Positions 24,881 to 34,522 of a DNA stretch of 64,000 bases are shown piece after piece. How positions within the stretch are numbered: the stretch's first letter is position 1; each line of letters starts with the position of its first letter. The notes under the pieces were generated by a model. The model made no database searches. It worked only from the letters and a program-made list of their open reading frames with translations, and was not told the DNA's origin. A program made the translations under genes and the position numbers. This DNA is from Pyrinomonadaceae bacterium (lineage in GTDB: Bacteria; Acidobacteriota; Blastocatellia; Pyrinomonadales; Pyrinomonadaceae), in the NCBI GenBank assembly GCA_019694395.1, contig JAIBCC010000014.1:1-64000 (forward strand). Reading direction: 5' to 3'.

Positions 24881-27685
24881 TCAAATTTCTTTTTGCCGGC
24901 TCGCATCCTTAATCAAAATTAAATCATTATTGACAATCGGACGCACGAGAAAGAGGCTTTTACCGTCTTTTGACCAGGCAAAAAAGTTTATTCTGCCGGT
25001 GGTGAAATTTGTAATAGGCTGGCGTTCTTTTCCGTCCAATGTCGATTTCCAGATGTTCGGAACTCCGTCAATATTCCAGAAAGTAAATGATTTTCCATCC
25101 GGAGAAAAGGTATAACGGTTAATCAGGCTGTAATCCAAAATACCGATTTCTTTTCCGACCTGATTGCCGTCAAATTCCGCGTAATGCAATTTTTTCTCAA
25201 AATTTGAAATGTTATAAGCCGTATATGCAATGGTTTTATTGTCAGGGGAAAGCAATGGCAAAAAAGCTGAAAGTCCCTCTTTTGCCAAAATTGTAGTGGT
25301 TTTTCCGCCTTCGATTGGAACTTTATGTAAAGTCGAAGGTTGTTTGTCGCCAACAAAAGCTTTGTTGAAGATCACGAATTTGCTGTCAGCGGTGATGATT
25401 GGATTATAATCACCGCTCGCGCCGTCTTCTTCGGTTAATTGGACGGCATTCTTACCATCAGTATCCATTCGCCAGATTCGGGCTGTGCCGGAGCGAAGCG
25501 AAGAAAAAACGATATATTTGCCGTCAGGAGAAGCAATTGGAGCAAAATCATCTTTGGTTTCCGCAGTTAATTGGCGCGGATTTTTGCCGTCTGCCTCAGC
25601 TATCCAGAGGTGTGTGTCATTTCCATCACGGCGAGTGTAAAGCAATTTACCGTCAGCAGTTTGTGCGACTCCGCCTGCACCTTCAAAATTTGGACTGTCG
25701 GGAACAACTTGAGTTGCTGTTTTAGTGACTGTGCTGTAATTCCAAATTGAATAGAACGAATCGGATTTGACGGCGATAATGGTTGAATCATCTTGAGAAA
25801 TCGCAATATTAAAATAATTGTTCGTGTCATTTGTGATGGGTTGAAATTCTCCGGTCGGATAATTAATTCGCCAAATCTGACTCGGAGCATCTTCCTCTTC
25901 CCGTGCAGTGATCAAAAATCCTTTGCCGTCTCTGAACCAAACAATATCGCCAATGTTCCACCATTGTTTTTCGCTGATTTTGCGAAAACTGCCGTCATTT
26001 GCCGAAATTTCCAGTATATAATTTCCTTTATTGACTCCGCCTATACTGTTTCCGGCACAAATCAAAATTTTATCGCTATTAGGCGACCAGGCGGAAATAT
26101 TGAAAAAATCAAACGGAGTGCTTTTATTTGAAGTCAAAATTTTAGGGTCTGAACCGTCAATATTGGCGATAATCAAATCATCCCTGCCACCGTTTGAAAC
26201 ATGGCGCAAAAATACCAATCTTTTTCCATCAGGCGAAAAAGTAGGCATACTGTCCACGTCTTCAATTAGTTTTTTAGGCGTTCCGCCAAGCGTTGGAACT
26301 TGATACAAAGTGTTAATAGTGCAGTCTTTACCACATTGAGTATAAAGAACATGATTTCCATCCGGCGAGAAATTCACGGTGCGAAAATCAAGGGCATTTG
26401 GCTGAACTACGGTCACAATGCTGTCGGTTGCAACCTGACGCACCACCAGACTCCGATTGCCGACATCACCACTGACATAAGAAACATATTTTCCGTCAGG
26501 TGACATTGCCGAAAGCCGAATTTTGCCGTTTGTATTCAGCCGCGAAATTTGAGTTTTTTCAAAAGTTTTGACTAAAGAAGTTCCGGAATTACCAAACCAT
26601 TTGTAAGCCCCAAAAACCAAAGCAGTTAATATCAATAGTGCCACGGTAGCAAAAATCGGTATTTTGAATGATGAGTTTGATTGTGTTAGGGCAACGGTTT
26701 TTTCCGGCTGAACGGGCGGAATAGTTGAAACTTGGGTCGGATGACTTGCACTTGCAGTTTGATGAATCATCGTCGGATTTTCGCTCAAACTTAAATCTTT
26801 TGGAACAATATGCGTTTGACTTTCCAAACTGATTTCGTGCTCAACCTTGGTCAATAATTGATGCAGATCCGTCGAAAGTTCTTTGATTGATTGATATCGT
26901 TCATCAACCTTCTTTTTCAAAGATTTGTTAATTATTTCTTCGAGCTCGTGCGGTGCATTCGGAATAGTTTCAAGAATAGATTTTGGCTCCTGGTAAATAA
27001 CATTTGCCAATGTATCGCTGGTCGTTGCCCCGTCAAAAGGAGCTTTTCCACGCAGCATTTCATATAAAACAACGCCTAAACTCCAAATGTCGGTGCGTTC
27101 ATCAATACTCACCCCGCGAGCCTGTTCGGGTGACATATAACGAACGCTGCCGATAACCATTCCGGGTGTTGTTTTGATAATTTCATCAGTCGAAAGATTA
27201 GCTTCATTTTCAATGGTCGGTTTTGCCAAACCAAAATCCAAAACTTTGGCGTAGCCATCGTGCCGAATCATTACATTTTCGGGTTTCACATCACGATGAA
27301 CGATTCGGGCAGAATGTGCCGCAACCAGCGCATCGGCAATTTGAGTAATGATTTTGAGTGCCTGAACAATGTGAAGCGGTGATTGTCGGATCAATTCACG
27401 CAAAGTTTTTCCGTCAATCAATTCGGTTGCCATAAACATTTCGCCGTCAACTTCACCGATTTCGTAAATTGTAATGATATTCGGATGGTTTAAAGCAGAA
27501 ACCGCACGGGCTTCGCGCCGAAAACGACTCTTTTTGGTCTCATCGCCCGCGTAATCGGAATTTAAGATTTTGAGCGCGACATTACGGTTTAGTTCTTCGT
27601 CATATGCCGAATAAACTTCTCCCATTCCACCGGAGCCGATGAGAGAGCGAATTTCGTAACGTCCAAATTTTTTTCCGATCAACAT
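24881..27685 (-). CDS. Ser/Thr protein kinase with C-terminal TolB-like beta-propeller
   Basis: A 934-residue protein. The kinase domain (about 8-275) has GSGGMGEVY, the ATP lysine K39 (VALKIL), the catalytic H130-R131-D132 with VKPEN, D150-F-G, and GSVRYMSPEQARG. A proline/threonine-rich linker leads to one membrane helix (about 340-360). The extracytoplasmic part (about 375-934) is a chain of TolB/WD40-like blades with recurring SPDGK motifs. This design is very common in Acidobacteriota and probably senses an external signal. The neighbouring lytic transglycosylase is on the same strand upstream. Confidence 0.93.
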   Translation of the reverse strand: MLIGKKFGRYEIRSLIGSGGMGEVYSAYDEELNRNVALKILNSDYAGDETKKSRFRREARAVSALNHPNIITIYEIGEVDGEMFMATELIDGKTLRELIRQSPLHIVQALKIITQIADALVAAHSARIVHRDVKPENVMIRHDGYAKVLDFGLAKPTIENEANLSTDEIIKTTPGMVIGSVRYMSPEQARGVSIDERTDIWSLGVVLYEMLRGKAPFDGATTSDTLANVIYQEPKSILETIPNAPHELEEIINKSLKKKVDERYQSIKELSTDLHQLLTKVEHEISLESQTHIVPKDLSLSENPTMIHQTASASHPTQVSTIPPVQPEKTVALTQSNSSFKIPIFATVALLILTALVFGAYKWFGNSGTSLVKTFEKTQISRLNTNGKIRLSAMSPDGKYVSYVSGDVGNRSLVVRQVATDSIVTVVQPNALDFRTVNFSPDGNHVLYTQCGKDCTINTLYQVPTLGGTPKKLIEDVDSMPTFSPDGKRLVFLRHVSNGGRDDLIIANIDGSDPKILTSNKSTPFDFFNISAWSPNSDKILICAGNSIGGVNKGNYILEISANDGSFRKISEKQWWNIGDIVWFRDGKGFLITAREEEDAPSQIWRINYPTGEFQPITNDTNNYFNIAISQDDSTIIAVKSDSFYSIWNYSTVTKTATQVVPDSPNFEGAGGVAQTADGKLLYTRRDGNDTHLWIAEADGKNPRQLTAETKDDFAPIASPDGKYIVFSSLRSGTARIWRMDTDGKNAVQLTEEDGASGDYNPIITADSKFVIFNKAFVGDKQPSTLHKVPIEGGKTTTILAKEGLSAFLPLLSPDNKTIAYTAYNISNFEKKLHYAEFDGNQVGKEIGILDYSLINRYTFSPDGKSFTFWNIDGVPNIWKSTLDGKERQPITNFTTGRINFFAWSKDGKSLFLVRPIVNNDLILIKDASRQKEI

Positions 27686-27829
27686 TTATTGCAAGCTCAC
27701 TTGTTAAATAGAAAACACCGCGAATAACCAAATTGTGACACAAATTATTTGACGAAATATAGTAAAAATTTCTTCAAATAATTTTTTACAAAATGGTTTT
27801 GGATAAAGTTTAAATTATTGGACAGGTTT

Positions 27830-29212
27830 CTATTTTCGCATCAAATCTTCGGTGTAAAGTTCGCGGTAGACCCGATAATTTCCCATAACTTTGAAAACGT
27901 ATGCTTTACTTTCGGCAAAACCGACTTCGGCGGTAAAAATTGCAGGGTCTTTTGGTTTTGAGCGGTTGAGCCAGCGTGCTGCATTGTCTTCGCCGCCGTT
28001 ATAACTTGCGGCAACTGCTTCATAGAGATTATCAAATTCTTTTTTCAGCTCGCCGATATAAATGCTGCCGATCGCAATATTGATGGTAGGATTATAAAGT
28101 TCATCGTCTTTAAGATTTGGAAAACCGGCTTGTTTGTTGTATTTGAGCGCAGTGTCTAAAACAAGCTGCAGCAATCCGCGAGCTGCTGCGGGAGATTTGG
28201 CAGTCGGGCGAAAAGTGCTTTCCTGTTTCATGATCGCCAATACAAAACGCGGATCAATTCCGCGAGGTTTGGCATAACGGAGTAATTCATTTCGGTAAGG
28301 GGCAGGAAAGTCTTTCAAAAGACCATTTACGGAATAGGAAGTCAATTTGATTTTTGGTGCATTGAGACTGCTCAAACGATCCTGAGCCAAACCTGCATAA
28401 TACGAAGTAATGTTATTTGGAATCGAAGAATAAACCGCGATTGCCTCATTTGTCCGACCGATTTTTTCCAGCGCAAAGGCTTTCAAATAAGTAACTTCAT
28501 CGTTTGAGGTCATCGTGTCACGAAAATCATTTAAGGCTTTTAAAGTGTCAGCCGTGACAATGACTTTATCAAATTTTTGCTGGAAGAACTCCATTCGCAT
28601 TCTGGCAAAAAGTGCGTTGGTTTCCGTTGGCAAACCCATAAAACGCTGACGGGCTTTTTCTACCCAAAGATTCGCATCATCATATTTTTTCGCTTCCCGC
28701 AAAGCGTCAATAATATTCAAATAAGAGGTTTCAATCCTTTCTCCGGTCGGATACATTATCGTGTATTGCTCGTAAGTTTTTGCGGCTTCGACATTTTTGC
28801 CCAACCGAACCTGACACGCTCCCTTAAAAGCCAAACTTTCGCGCCCTTCTTTGGTGTAAGGAAAGGTTTTGATTGCATCGTCAAAAAAAGTGATCGCCAA
28901 GGCATACTCGCGCTCCCACATATACGAGCGACCGATTCCCATAAATGCTTTTGGCATATTGACATCATTCGGATAATTTTCAATTAATTTTTGCCAATGT
29001 TCACGGGCGTTTGGAAAGACGCGGTTTGCCATATAAACGTCTGCCCGAAATGAATGTTCTGAGGCTGAAAGGGTCAATAATTTACCTTTTTCATCGCGAC
29101 TGGTGCGGTCTTTTTCACGGACATCCGCCAAGGTTTTATCGCCGTAATTTTGGGCAAAGATATTTATTGAAAAAATGAATACGATTATTAAGTTTATGAT
29201 TAGTTTGTTCAT
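27830..29212 (-). CDS. soluble lytic murein transglycosylase (SLT) with TPR-like N-terminus
   Basis: A 460-residue protein with a signal peptide (hydrophobic about 4-20, ending FAQ) and helical TPR-like repeats (about 50-285). The C-terminal SLT domain (about 310-450) has the catalytic E331 in AIMKQESTFRP, SPAAARGLLQL, and AVAASYNGGEDNAARW. It cleaves peptidoglycan to 1,6-anhydromuropeptides in the periplasm, and belongs to the Slt70-like group by layout although shorter than Slt70. Confidence 0.92.
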   Translation of the reverse strand: MNKLIINLIIVFIFSINIFAQNYGDKTLADVREKDRTSRDEKGKLLTLSASEHSFRADVYMANRVFPNAREHWQKLIENYPNDVNMPKAFMGIGRSYMWEREYALAITFFDDAIKTFPYTKEGRESLAFKGACQVRLGKNVEAAKTYEQYTIMYPTGERIETSYLNIIDALREAKKYDDANLWVEKARQRFMGLPTETNALFARMRMEFFQQKFDKVIVTADTLKALNDFRDTMTSNDEVTYLKAFALEKIGRTNEAIAVYSSIPNNITSYYAGLAQDRLSSLNAPKIKLTSYSVNGLLKDFPAPYRNELLRYAKPRGIDPRFVLAIMKQESTFRPTAKSPAAARGLLQLVLDTALKYNKQAGFPNLKDDELYNPTINIAIGSIYIGELKKEFDNLYEAVAASYNGGEDNAARWLNRSKPKDPAIFTAEVGFAESKAYVFKVMGNYRVYRELYTEDLMRK

Positions 29213-29308
29213 TACTACGAAGTGTCGGGAGAAATAGAATATCGCATTTTTAGACGTGAGGAAAATTTAAAAGGTTGCGAAGCAATTGGAAATAGACTTT
29301 TTAAAGAG

Positions 29309-29337
29309 AAAAAAGCCGGAATCAAACTACGACCGGC
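29309..29337 (-). terminator. minus-strand Rho-independent terminator
   Basis: GCCGG (29315-29319) and CCGGC (29333-29337) form a stem that is followed on the minus strand by TTTTTT (29314 down to 29309). No minus-strand gene lies to its right within this gap, so it may guard the transglycosylase gene from incoming transcription. Confidence 0.5.
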
Positions 29338-29350
29338 AAAAAAATAATGT

Positions 29351-29615
29351 TAGGAGTTTCAAGTGGGAAACGGGGGAGAAACGAATAAAATCCCGTTGCT
29401 TTTCAATTTCCCAATAGACTCGACTTTACACGCCTAAGTCAGTTTACAAGTGAGTTTAGTGAAGTTTCGAGGGGTTCAGACAAACCCGTTGCTATTACTT
29501 AACCGACGACTTTGTAGTAATAGCGATTTTTTTTCCCAAATGAGGCTCCTACCTCTATATGATAAAAATCCGCAAAACCTTACATACTTTTTTCAAAAAA
29601 AATGTAAGTTTTTTT
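29351..29615 (+). ncRNA. candidate structured RNA with its own terminator, family unknown
   Basis: TAGGAG-TT-TCA-AG-TGGGAAA (29351-29370) pairs with TTTCCCA-AA-TGA-GG-CTCCTA (29532-29551). In plus-strand RNA the TT and GG positions make two G-U pairs, leaving only one 2x2 internal loop. Inside are hairpins GACTT/AAGTC (29422-29440), GGGTT/AACCC (29472-29487) and an 11-bp TTGCTATTACT/AGTAATAGCGA stem (29489-29526) with another G-U pair. A terminator follows: CTTACAT/ATGTAAG (29579-29608) and T7. TGGGAAA can pair instead with TTTCCCA at 29407-29413. It fits no RNA family I can recall. It may be a free-standing RNA or a leader of hmgA, which starts 200 nt downstream. Confidence 0.5.
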
Positions 29616-29816
29616 ATTGTAAAGATTAAATGCTGTAAATAGTGGGTTTATCTTTTTAAGAAAAAATAAAAAAATTAAAGATAAGTGATACAAATTACAG
29701 AATAATTTGCAGATTTAAAGATAATTATCGGTTATACTGGAATTAGTTAGACAACAGAAAATATAGATTCATTTAGTTTCAGATCGATAGAGTTTTTGAA
29801 ATTATTTTATAAAGAA

Positions 29817-31121
29817 ATGACACCAACAAAAAGCGAAATAACATTCAAATATCAAAGCGGTTTCGGCAATGAATTTGCCACGGAATCAATTGCAGGAGCT
29901 TTACCTGATGGGATGAATTCACCGCAAAAACCGGCATTTGGATTGTATGCCGAGCAGTTTTCGGGAACTTCGTTTACTACGCCGAGAGTCTGGAACAAAC
30001 GCTCCTGGTTTTATCGCCTTCGTCCGAGCGTGTTGCACAAACCTTTTTGCCAGATTGAAAATGGTTTGTTTCGTTCTGCGCCATTTGATGAGATTGTTGC
30101 AACACCAAATCAATTGCGTTGGGATGCTTTGGAATTTCCAAAGGATGAAAAGGATTTTATAACCGGAATGACAACTATTGCGGGCTCGGGCGATGGTTCA
30201 ATGACCGGAATTGCGATTCATATTTATGCTTGCAATAAGTCAATGACCGAACGATTTTTCTATAATTCCGATGGTGAAATGCTGGTCGTTCCCGAAGAAG
30301 GACGTTTGCAAATTCATACGGAAGCCGGAGTTTTGTTGGTTGGCGGCGGTGATATTGCTGTTATTCCACGCGGAATGAAATTTCGGATCGAATTGCCTGA
30401 CGGAAAAGCCCGTGGTTACATTTGCGAAAACTACGGAGCAAATCTGCGGATTCCTGATCTGGGTCCGATTGGGGCAAATGGTTTAGCGAATCCGCGTGAT
30501 TTCGAAACGCCTGTCGCTGCCTTTGAAGACCGCGAAGGCAATTTTGAATTGGTTACCAAATTCGGCGGAAATTTGTTTGCGGCAGAAATTGGACATTCAC
30601 CACTTGACGCGGTTGCATGGCACGGAAATTATGCGCCTTACAAATATGATCTGCGAAGATTTAACACCATCGGTTCAATTAGTTTTGACCATCCTGACCC
30701 CTCAATTTTTACGGTTTTAACCAGTCCGACTGATTCAGCCGGTGTAGCAAATTTGGATTTTGTTATTTTTCCTGAACGCTGGATGGTGGCGGAAAATACC
30801 TTTCGTCCGCCGTGGTATCACCGCAATATTATGTCGGAATATATGGGTTTGGTTTACGGACAATACGATGCTAAAGAAGAAGGTTTTGTCAAAGGCGGCG
30901 GCTCTCTGCACAATTGTTTTTCCGCCCACGGACCTGATACGGATGGATTTGAAAAAGCGACCAATGCCGATTTGAAACCGAACAAATACGAGGGCACTTT
31001 GGCTTTTATGTTTGAAACCAGACATCTTTTGCGTCCGACCAAATTTGCAATGGACACCGAAGCGTTGCAGAAAGATTATTACGAATGTTGGCAAGGTTTA
31101 AAGAAAAATTTTAAAGGATAA
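29817..31121 (+). CDS. hmgA: homogentisate 1,2-dioxygenase
   Basis: ATG 29817 ([10 protein letters not shown]) is preferred to a TTG at 29796. The 434-residue protein carries [12 protein letters not shown] near the start and the typical HmgA C-terminal domain with [15 protein letters not shown] and a metal-binding segment containing [12 protein letters not shown]. It opens the ring of homogentisate to maleylacetoacetate, the central step of tyrosine and phenylalanine breakdown, using Fe(II). It is the first gene of a seven-gene plus-strand array. A possible -10 (TATACT near 29732) lies upstream, without a well-spaced -35. Confidence 0.95.
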   Translation: MTPTKSEITFKYQSGFGNEFATESIAGALPDGMNSPQKPAFGLYAEQFSGTSFTTPRVWNKRSWFYRLRPSVLHKPFCQIENGLFRSAPFDEIVATPNQLRWDALEFPKDEKDFITGMTTIAGSGDGSMTGIAIHIYACNKSMTERFFYNSDGEMLVVPEEGRLQIHTEAGVLLVGGGDIAVIPRGMKFRIELPDGKARGYICENYGANLRIPDLGPIGANGLANPRDFETPVAAFEDREGNFELVTKFGGNLFAAEIGHSPLDAVAWHGNYAPYKYDLRRFNTIGSISFDHPDPSIFTVLTSPTDSAGVANLDFVIFPERWMVAENTFRPPWYHRNIMSEYMGLVYGQYDAKEEGFVKGGGSLHNCFSAHGPDTDGFEKATNADLKPNKYEGTLAFMFETRHLLRPTKFAMDTEALQKDYYECWQGLKKNFKG

Positions 31122-31258
31122 GCTTTTTGACCGACTCATTTAATTAACAAAGTATTAGAAATGTTGGCAAAGTTTAAAGAAAATTTAAATAGTTGTTAAA
31201 TGTTTCTCATTATTGGATAATAGATATTCAGAAATTTTTACTGTCGAAGTATTCTTCA

Positions 31259-32140
31259 ATGAGCCAAACATTACAAGTTTTTTTAACGCAAATAATTGAT
31301 TATGCGGGTCTATTCCCGCCGTCACAGGTTTCGATGGCAGTTGCCGTCCAAAATTTTGCCGCCTATCAAAAAAGTGAATACTCCTGGATGCTTGGAAGAT
31401 TTATCGTTCCGGTCGGGCGTTTAGACGAGTTTTCAAATGAAGCCGAATCGCATTTGACCGAGGGAAAACCCTGGCAATTAAGCGTTTTGGCAAGTGAAGA
31501 TCTGGCGGAAACTTTGGAAAAAGTTAGCGAATTTAATTTACAAAACGAAGGCAAAGCTAAAATTGACACGCTTGAGGTCAAAGTTGAAAACGCCGAAAGT
31601 ATTAAAGACTCCGCCAAGATCATTCCGCCCGGAATAACTGCTTATTATGAATTTCCGCCTGATGAAATTTTAGCGGATTTTATTACTGCTCTGGCAATTC
31701 ACAAACAACGCGCCAAAATTAGGACGGGTGGAATAACTGTTGATGCTTTTCCGTCAACCGATGCAATTATTAAGTTTATGCGGATTTGCATTGCGGCGAA
31801 CGTTCCTTTCAAAGCAACTGCCGGACTACATCATCCGGTGCGCTGCACCAAACCTTTGACCTATGAAGCAAATGCGCCAATCGGAACAATGCACGGATTT
31901 TTAAATCTGTTTTTGTCCGCCTGTTTTTTGCGTCAGGATTTAAATAATTCATCCGTTCATCGCCTGATGAATGAAACGGAAAGCGAAAATATTAAATTTA
32001 ACGAAGAGAAAGTCCGTTGGGCAGACCAAAATATTTCTGCCAACAATATTGCGCTCACCCGGCAGAAAAATGCGATCTCATTTGGCTCGTGTTCATTTCT
32101 GGAGCCGGTTGAGGATTTGCAGAGTTTAGGATTACTATAA
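31259..32140 (+). CDS. uncharacterised protein between hmgA and fahA
   Basis: ATG 31259 (MSQTLQVFLT) is preferred to an upstream in-frame start. The 293-residue protein has no signal peptide or membrane helix. Notable blocks are IDYAGLFPPSQVSM near the N-terminus, AKIRTGGITVDAFPS, VPFKATAGLHHPVR and IGTMHGFLNLFLSACFL. The alternating strand/helix pattern and the late KATAGLHHPVR segment suggest a TIM-barrel-like fold, which is inference. No maleylacetoacetate isomerase is seen in this array, so an enzymatic role in the pathway is conceivable but unproven. Confidence 0.65.
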   Translation: MSQTLQVFLTQIIDYAGLFPPSQVSMAVAVQNFAAYQKSEYSWMLGRFIVPVGRLDEFSNEAESHLTEGKPWQLSVLASEDLAETLEKVSEFNLQNEGKAKIDTLEVKVENAESIKDSAKIIPPGITAYYEFPPDEILADFITALAIHKQRAKIRTGGITVDAFPSTDAIIKFMRICIAANVPFKATAGLHHPVRCTKPLTYEANAPIGTMHGFLNLFLSACFLRQDLNNSSVHRLMNETESENIKFNEEKVRWADQNISANNIALTRQKNAISFGSCSFLEPVEDLQSLGLL

Positions 32141-32157
32141 AAAGAAAATTAAGAATT

Positions 32158-32270
32158 GTAGGGGCAGGTCTTGTGCCTGCCCGGTGAACTTAGCGAATAT
32201 TACGTTACATTCTACAACGTAAATTTTTCAGCCATTCGGCTGATTGGGCAGGCACAAGACCTGCCCCTAC
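32158..32270. repeat. 113-bp element with perfect 25-bp inverted repeats
   Basis: The terminal arms 32158-32182 and 32246-32270 are exact 25-nt complements beginning GTAGGGGCAGGTC. An inner segment contains CAGCCATTCGGCTGA. A second copy lies at 42166-42291 in the opposite orientation. It has no coding capacity, so it resembles a non-autonomous mobile element or a dispersed palindromic repeat. It ends 7 nt before the fahA ATG. Confidence 0.8.
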
Positions 32271-32277
32271 TTTGTTT

Positions 32278-33603
32278 ATGACTTACGAAATTAACGAAAC
32301 ACACGATATTAACTTAAAAAGCTGGGTTGAATCCGCCAATGACCCAAATACAGATTTTCCGATTCAAAATTTGCCTTTTTGTATTTTCTACAATAATGAA
32401 AAACACGAACAAATTCACATTGGAGTTTTAATCGGCGATTTTGTTTTAGACCTTGATGCCTGCTATGACAAAGATTTCTTTGATGAAACTTACAAAGAGT
32501 TCTTAGGAAATAAAAGGTTGTGGTCATGTCTTGATGGCTTAATGGATTTTACTTTGGAAAAAAGATTTGAACTTAGAAAACGAACTCAACAATTATTATC
32601 AGAAAGTTTCACCGAAAAAGAAGAACTTGAGAATTTTTTGCATAAAAGAGCAGATTGTGTTTTTGAAGATAACCCTGCTGTAATCGGTGATTACACCGAT
32701 TTTTACGCCTCAGTTTTTCACGCAACCAATGTTGGCGCAATGTTTCGACCTGATAATCCGTTGCTTCCTAATTACAAATGGGTTCCGATTGGTTATCACG
32801 GGCGGGCTTCGTCAATCGTAGTTTCGGGAACAGAAATCAAACGTCCGAAAGGGCAAAATCGAGCCGATGCCGAACAGCCGCCGGTTTATATTCCCTGCAA
32901 AAATTTTGATTACGAAATGGAAGTCGGATTTTTTGTCGGCAAAGGCAATCAAATGGGCGAAACGATTCCGATTGAAAACGCCGAAGAACATATTTTCGGT
33001 TTGTGTCTCGTTAATGATTGGTCGGCGCGTGACATTCAGGCTTGGGAATATCAGCCGTTAGGTCCTTTTCTTGCCAAAAATTTTGCCACGACGATTTCGC
33101 CGTTTGTGGTGACGATGGAAGCACTTGCGCCTTTCCGCACGAATGCTTTTGTCCGTGACGAAGGCGATCCGCAACCGCTTCCGCATCTTTATTCCGAACA
33201 AAATCAAAGGCAAGGCGGATTCGACATCAATTTAGAAGTTTATCTGCAAACCAAGAAAATGCGTGAAGAAGGTGAAGCACCGTTTTTGCTTTCTAAATCG
33301 AACACCAAAGATTTGTATTGGACTTTTGCCCAAATGCTTACGCATCACGCTTCCAACGGCTGCAACCTGCAAACTGGCGATTTGATGGCTTCGGGAACGG
33401 TTTCGGGACGAGAAAAAAATGAGCGTGGTTGTTTGCTCGAACTAACCTGGCGCGGCAAAGAACCAATCGAATTACCAAACGGCGAAACTCGCAGATTTTT
33501 AGAAGATTACGACGAAATCATTATGAAAGGCTATTGCGAGCGCGAAGGTTTCAGACGAATCGGTTTCGGTGAATGTCGCGGGATGATTCTTCCGGCTGAT
33601 TAA
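32278..33603 (+). CDS. fahA: fumarylacetoacetase
   Basis: ATG 32278 (MTYEINETHD) lies just after the palindromic repeat; a TTG at 32272 is less likely. The 441-residue protein has the FAH N-terminal SH3-like domain and the catalytic domain with DFYASVFHATNVG, PIGYHGRASSIVVSG, DYEMEVGFFVGKGN, NDWSARDIQAWEYQPLGPF and a late LMASGTVSG block. These carry the metal ligands and the catalytic histidine (in VFHATN). It hydrolyses fumarylacetoacetate to fumarate and acetoacetate, the last step of tyrosine catabolism. No ribosome-binding site is visible because the repeat abuts the start. Confidence 0.95.
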   Translation: MTYEINETHDINLKSWVESANDPNTDFPIQNLPFCIFYNNEKHEQIHIGVLIGDFVLDLDACYDKDFFDETYKEFLGNKRLWSCLDGLMDFTLEKRFELRKRTQQLLSESFTEKEELENFLHKRADCVFEDNPAVIGDYTDFYASVFHATNVGAMFRPDNPLLPNYKWVPIGYHGRASSIVVSGTEIKRPKGQNRADAEQPPVYIPCKNFDYEMEVGFFVGKGNQMGETIPIENAEEHIFGLCLVNDWSARDIQAWEYQPLGPFLAKNFATTISPFVVTMEALAPFRTNAFVRDEGDPQPLPHLYSEQNQRQGGFDINLEVYLQTKKMREEGEAPFLLSKSNTKDLYWTFAQMLTHHASNGCNLQTGDLMASGTVSGREKNERGCLLELTWRGKEPIELPNGETRRFLEDYDEIIMKGYCEREGFRRIGFGECRGMILPAD

Positions 33604-33611
33604 GATTTTAG

Positions 33612-33687
33612 CCACGAACAAACACGAAAAAAACACGAAGATTTATTTTTTGCTTTTTCTTCATGTTATCTTTGTGTTACTTCGTGG
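33612..33687. repeat. intergenic imperfect palindrome (ACACGAA-word type)
   Basis: CCACGAA (left arm start) pairs with TTCGTGG (33681-33687), and the pairing continues imperfectly inward. The left half reiterates ACACGAA-like words. It starts 8 nt after the fahA stop and ends 11 nt before the fdhD ATG. Confidence 0.7.
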
Positions 33688-33698
33688 ATAAAAATTTT

Positions 33699-34520
33699 AT
33701 GAAAAGTTTTGCCGAAATCCAAGTTTTGAAGTTTCCCGAATCGCAACTGCAAAAAGATGTTTTAGCGGTTGAAGAGCCTCTGGAAATTCGGCTTGGCTTT
33801 TACGCTCAAAGTAAATTTACCCACAAAGCAATTTCGATCACGATGCGAACACCCGACCACGATTTTGAACTCGCGGCGGGTTTTCTTTTTACCGAAGGAA
33901 TTTTGCAAAATAGTTCGCAAATTTTTGAAATCAAACATTGCGGAAAAATCGGTGAAGGTTTTACAAATACGGTTCGGGTTGATTTGCAGAAAGATGTAAA
34001 GTTTGATTTCAAACGGCTTGAACGGCATTTTTACACCAGTTCGAGTTGCGGTGTTTGCGGAAAAAGTTCGATTGAAGCATTACAAACCGGCGTTAAAAGA
34101 ATCGAATCAAATTTACAAATCAAATCTGATTTAATTCATCAATTGCCCGACATTTTACGCGAATCTCAAACTGTTTTTAACGAAACAGGCGGACTTCACG
34201 CTTCGGCTTTGTTTGATGAAAACGGTAATTTGGACATCGTGCGCGAAGATGTCGGGCGGCACAACGCACTCGATAAAGTTATTGGTGCGAAGTTTTTAGC
34301 AAACCAAACTCCTTTGTCCGATAAAATTCTATTGGTCAGCGGACGGGCAAGTTTTGAATTGGTGCAAAAGGCTTTAATGGCGCAAATTCCGATTTTGGCG
34401 GCAGTGGGTTCGCCTTCGAGTTTGGCAGTCGAATTAGCCAAAGAATTCGGGATGACATTGATCGGTTTTGTGCGCGATAATCGTTTTAATATTTATTCAG
34501 GGGAAGAGAGCGTTATTTGA
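33699..34520 (+). CDS. fdhD: FdhD sulfurtransferase for molybdenum cofactor activation
   Basis: ATG 33699 (MKSFAEIQVLKF) is preferred; an in-frame ATG at 33663 would translate part of the palindromic repeat. The 273-residue protein has the FdhD redox motif TSSSCGVCGKSS, EDVGRHNALDKVIG and SGRASFELVQKALMAQIPIL. FdhD transfers sulfur from IscS-type desulfurases to the bis-MGD cofactor of formate dehydrogenase-like enzymes. The neighbouring oxidoreductase gene is its probable client. Confidence 0.94.
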   Translation: MKSFAEIQVLKFPESQLQKDVLAVEEPLEIRLGFYAQSKFTHKAISITMRTPDHDFELAAGFLFTEGILQNSSQIFEIKHCGKIGEGFTNTVRVDLQKDVKFDFKRLERHFYTSSSCGVCGKSSIEALQTGVKRIESNLQIKSDLIHQLPDILRESQTVFNETGGLHASALFDENGNLDIVREDVGRHNALDKVIGAKFLANQTPLSDKILLVSGRASFELVQKALMAQIPILAAVGSPSSLAVELAKEFGMTLIGFVRDNRFNIYSGEESVI

Positions 34521-34522
34521 TT

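Noticed and set aside
29305-29556. Reading the structured RNA on the minus strand, ending at the GCCGG terminator
   Set aside because: Key stem positions become A-C mismatches on that strand; the plus strand has G-U pairs and its own T7 terminator.
33663-33698. Upstream ATG of fdhD
   Set aside because: It lies in the palindromic repeat and adds residues unlike FdhD; the ATG at 33699 gives the normal N-terminus.
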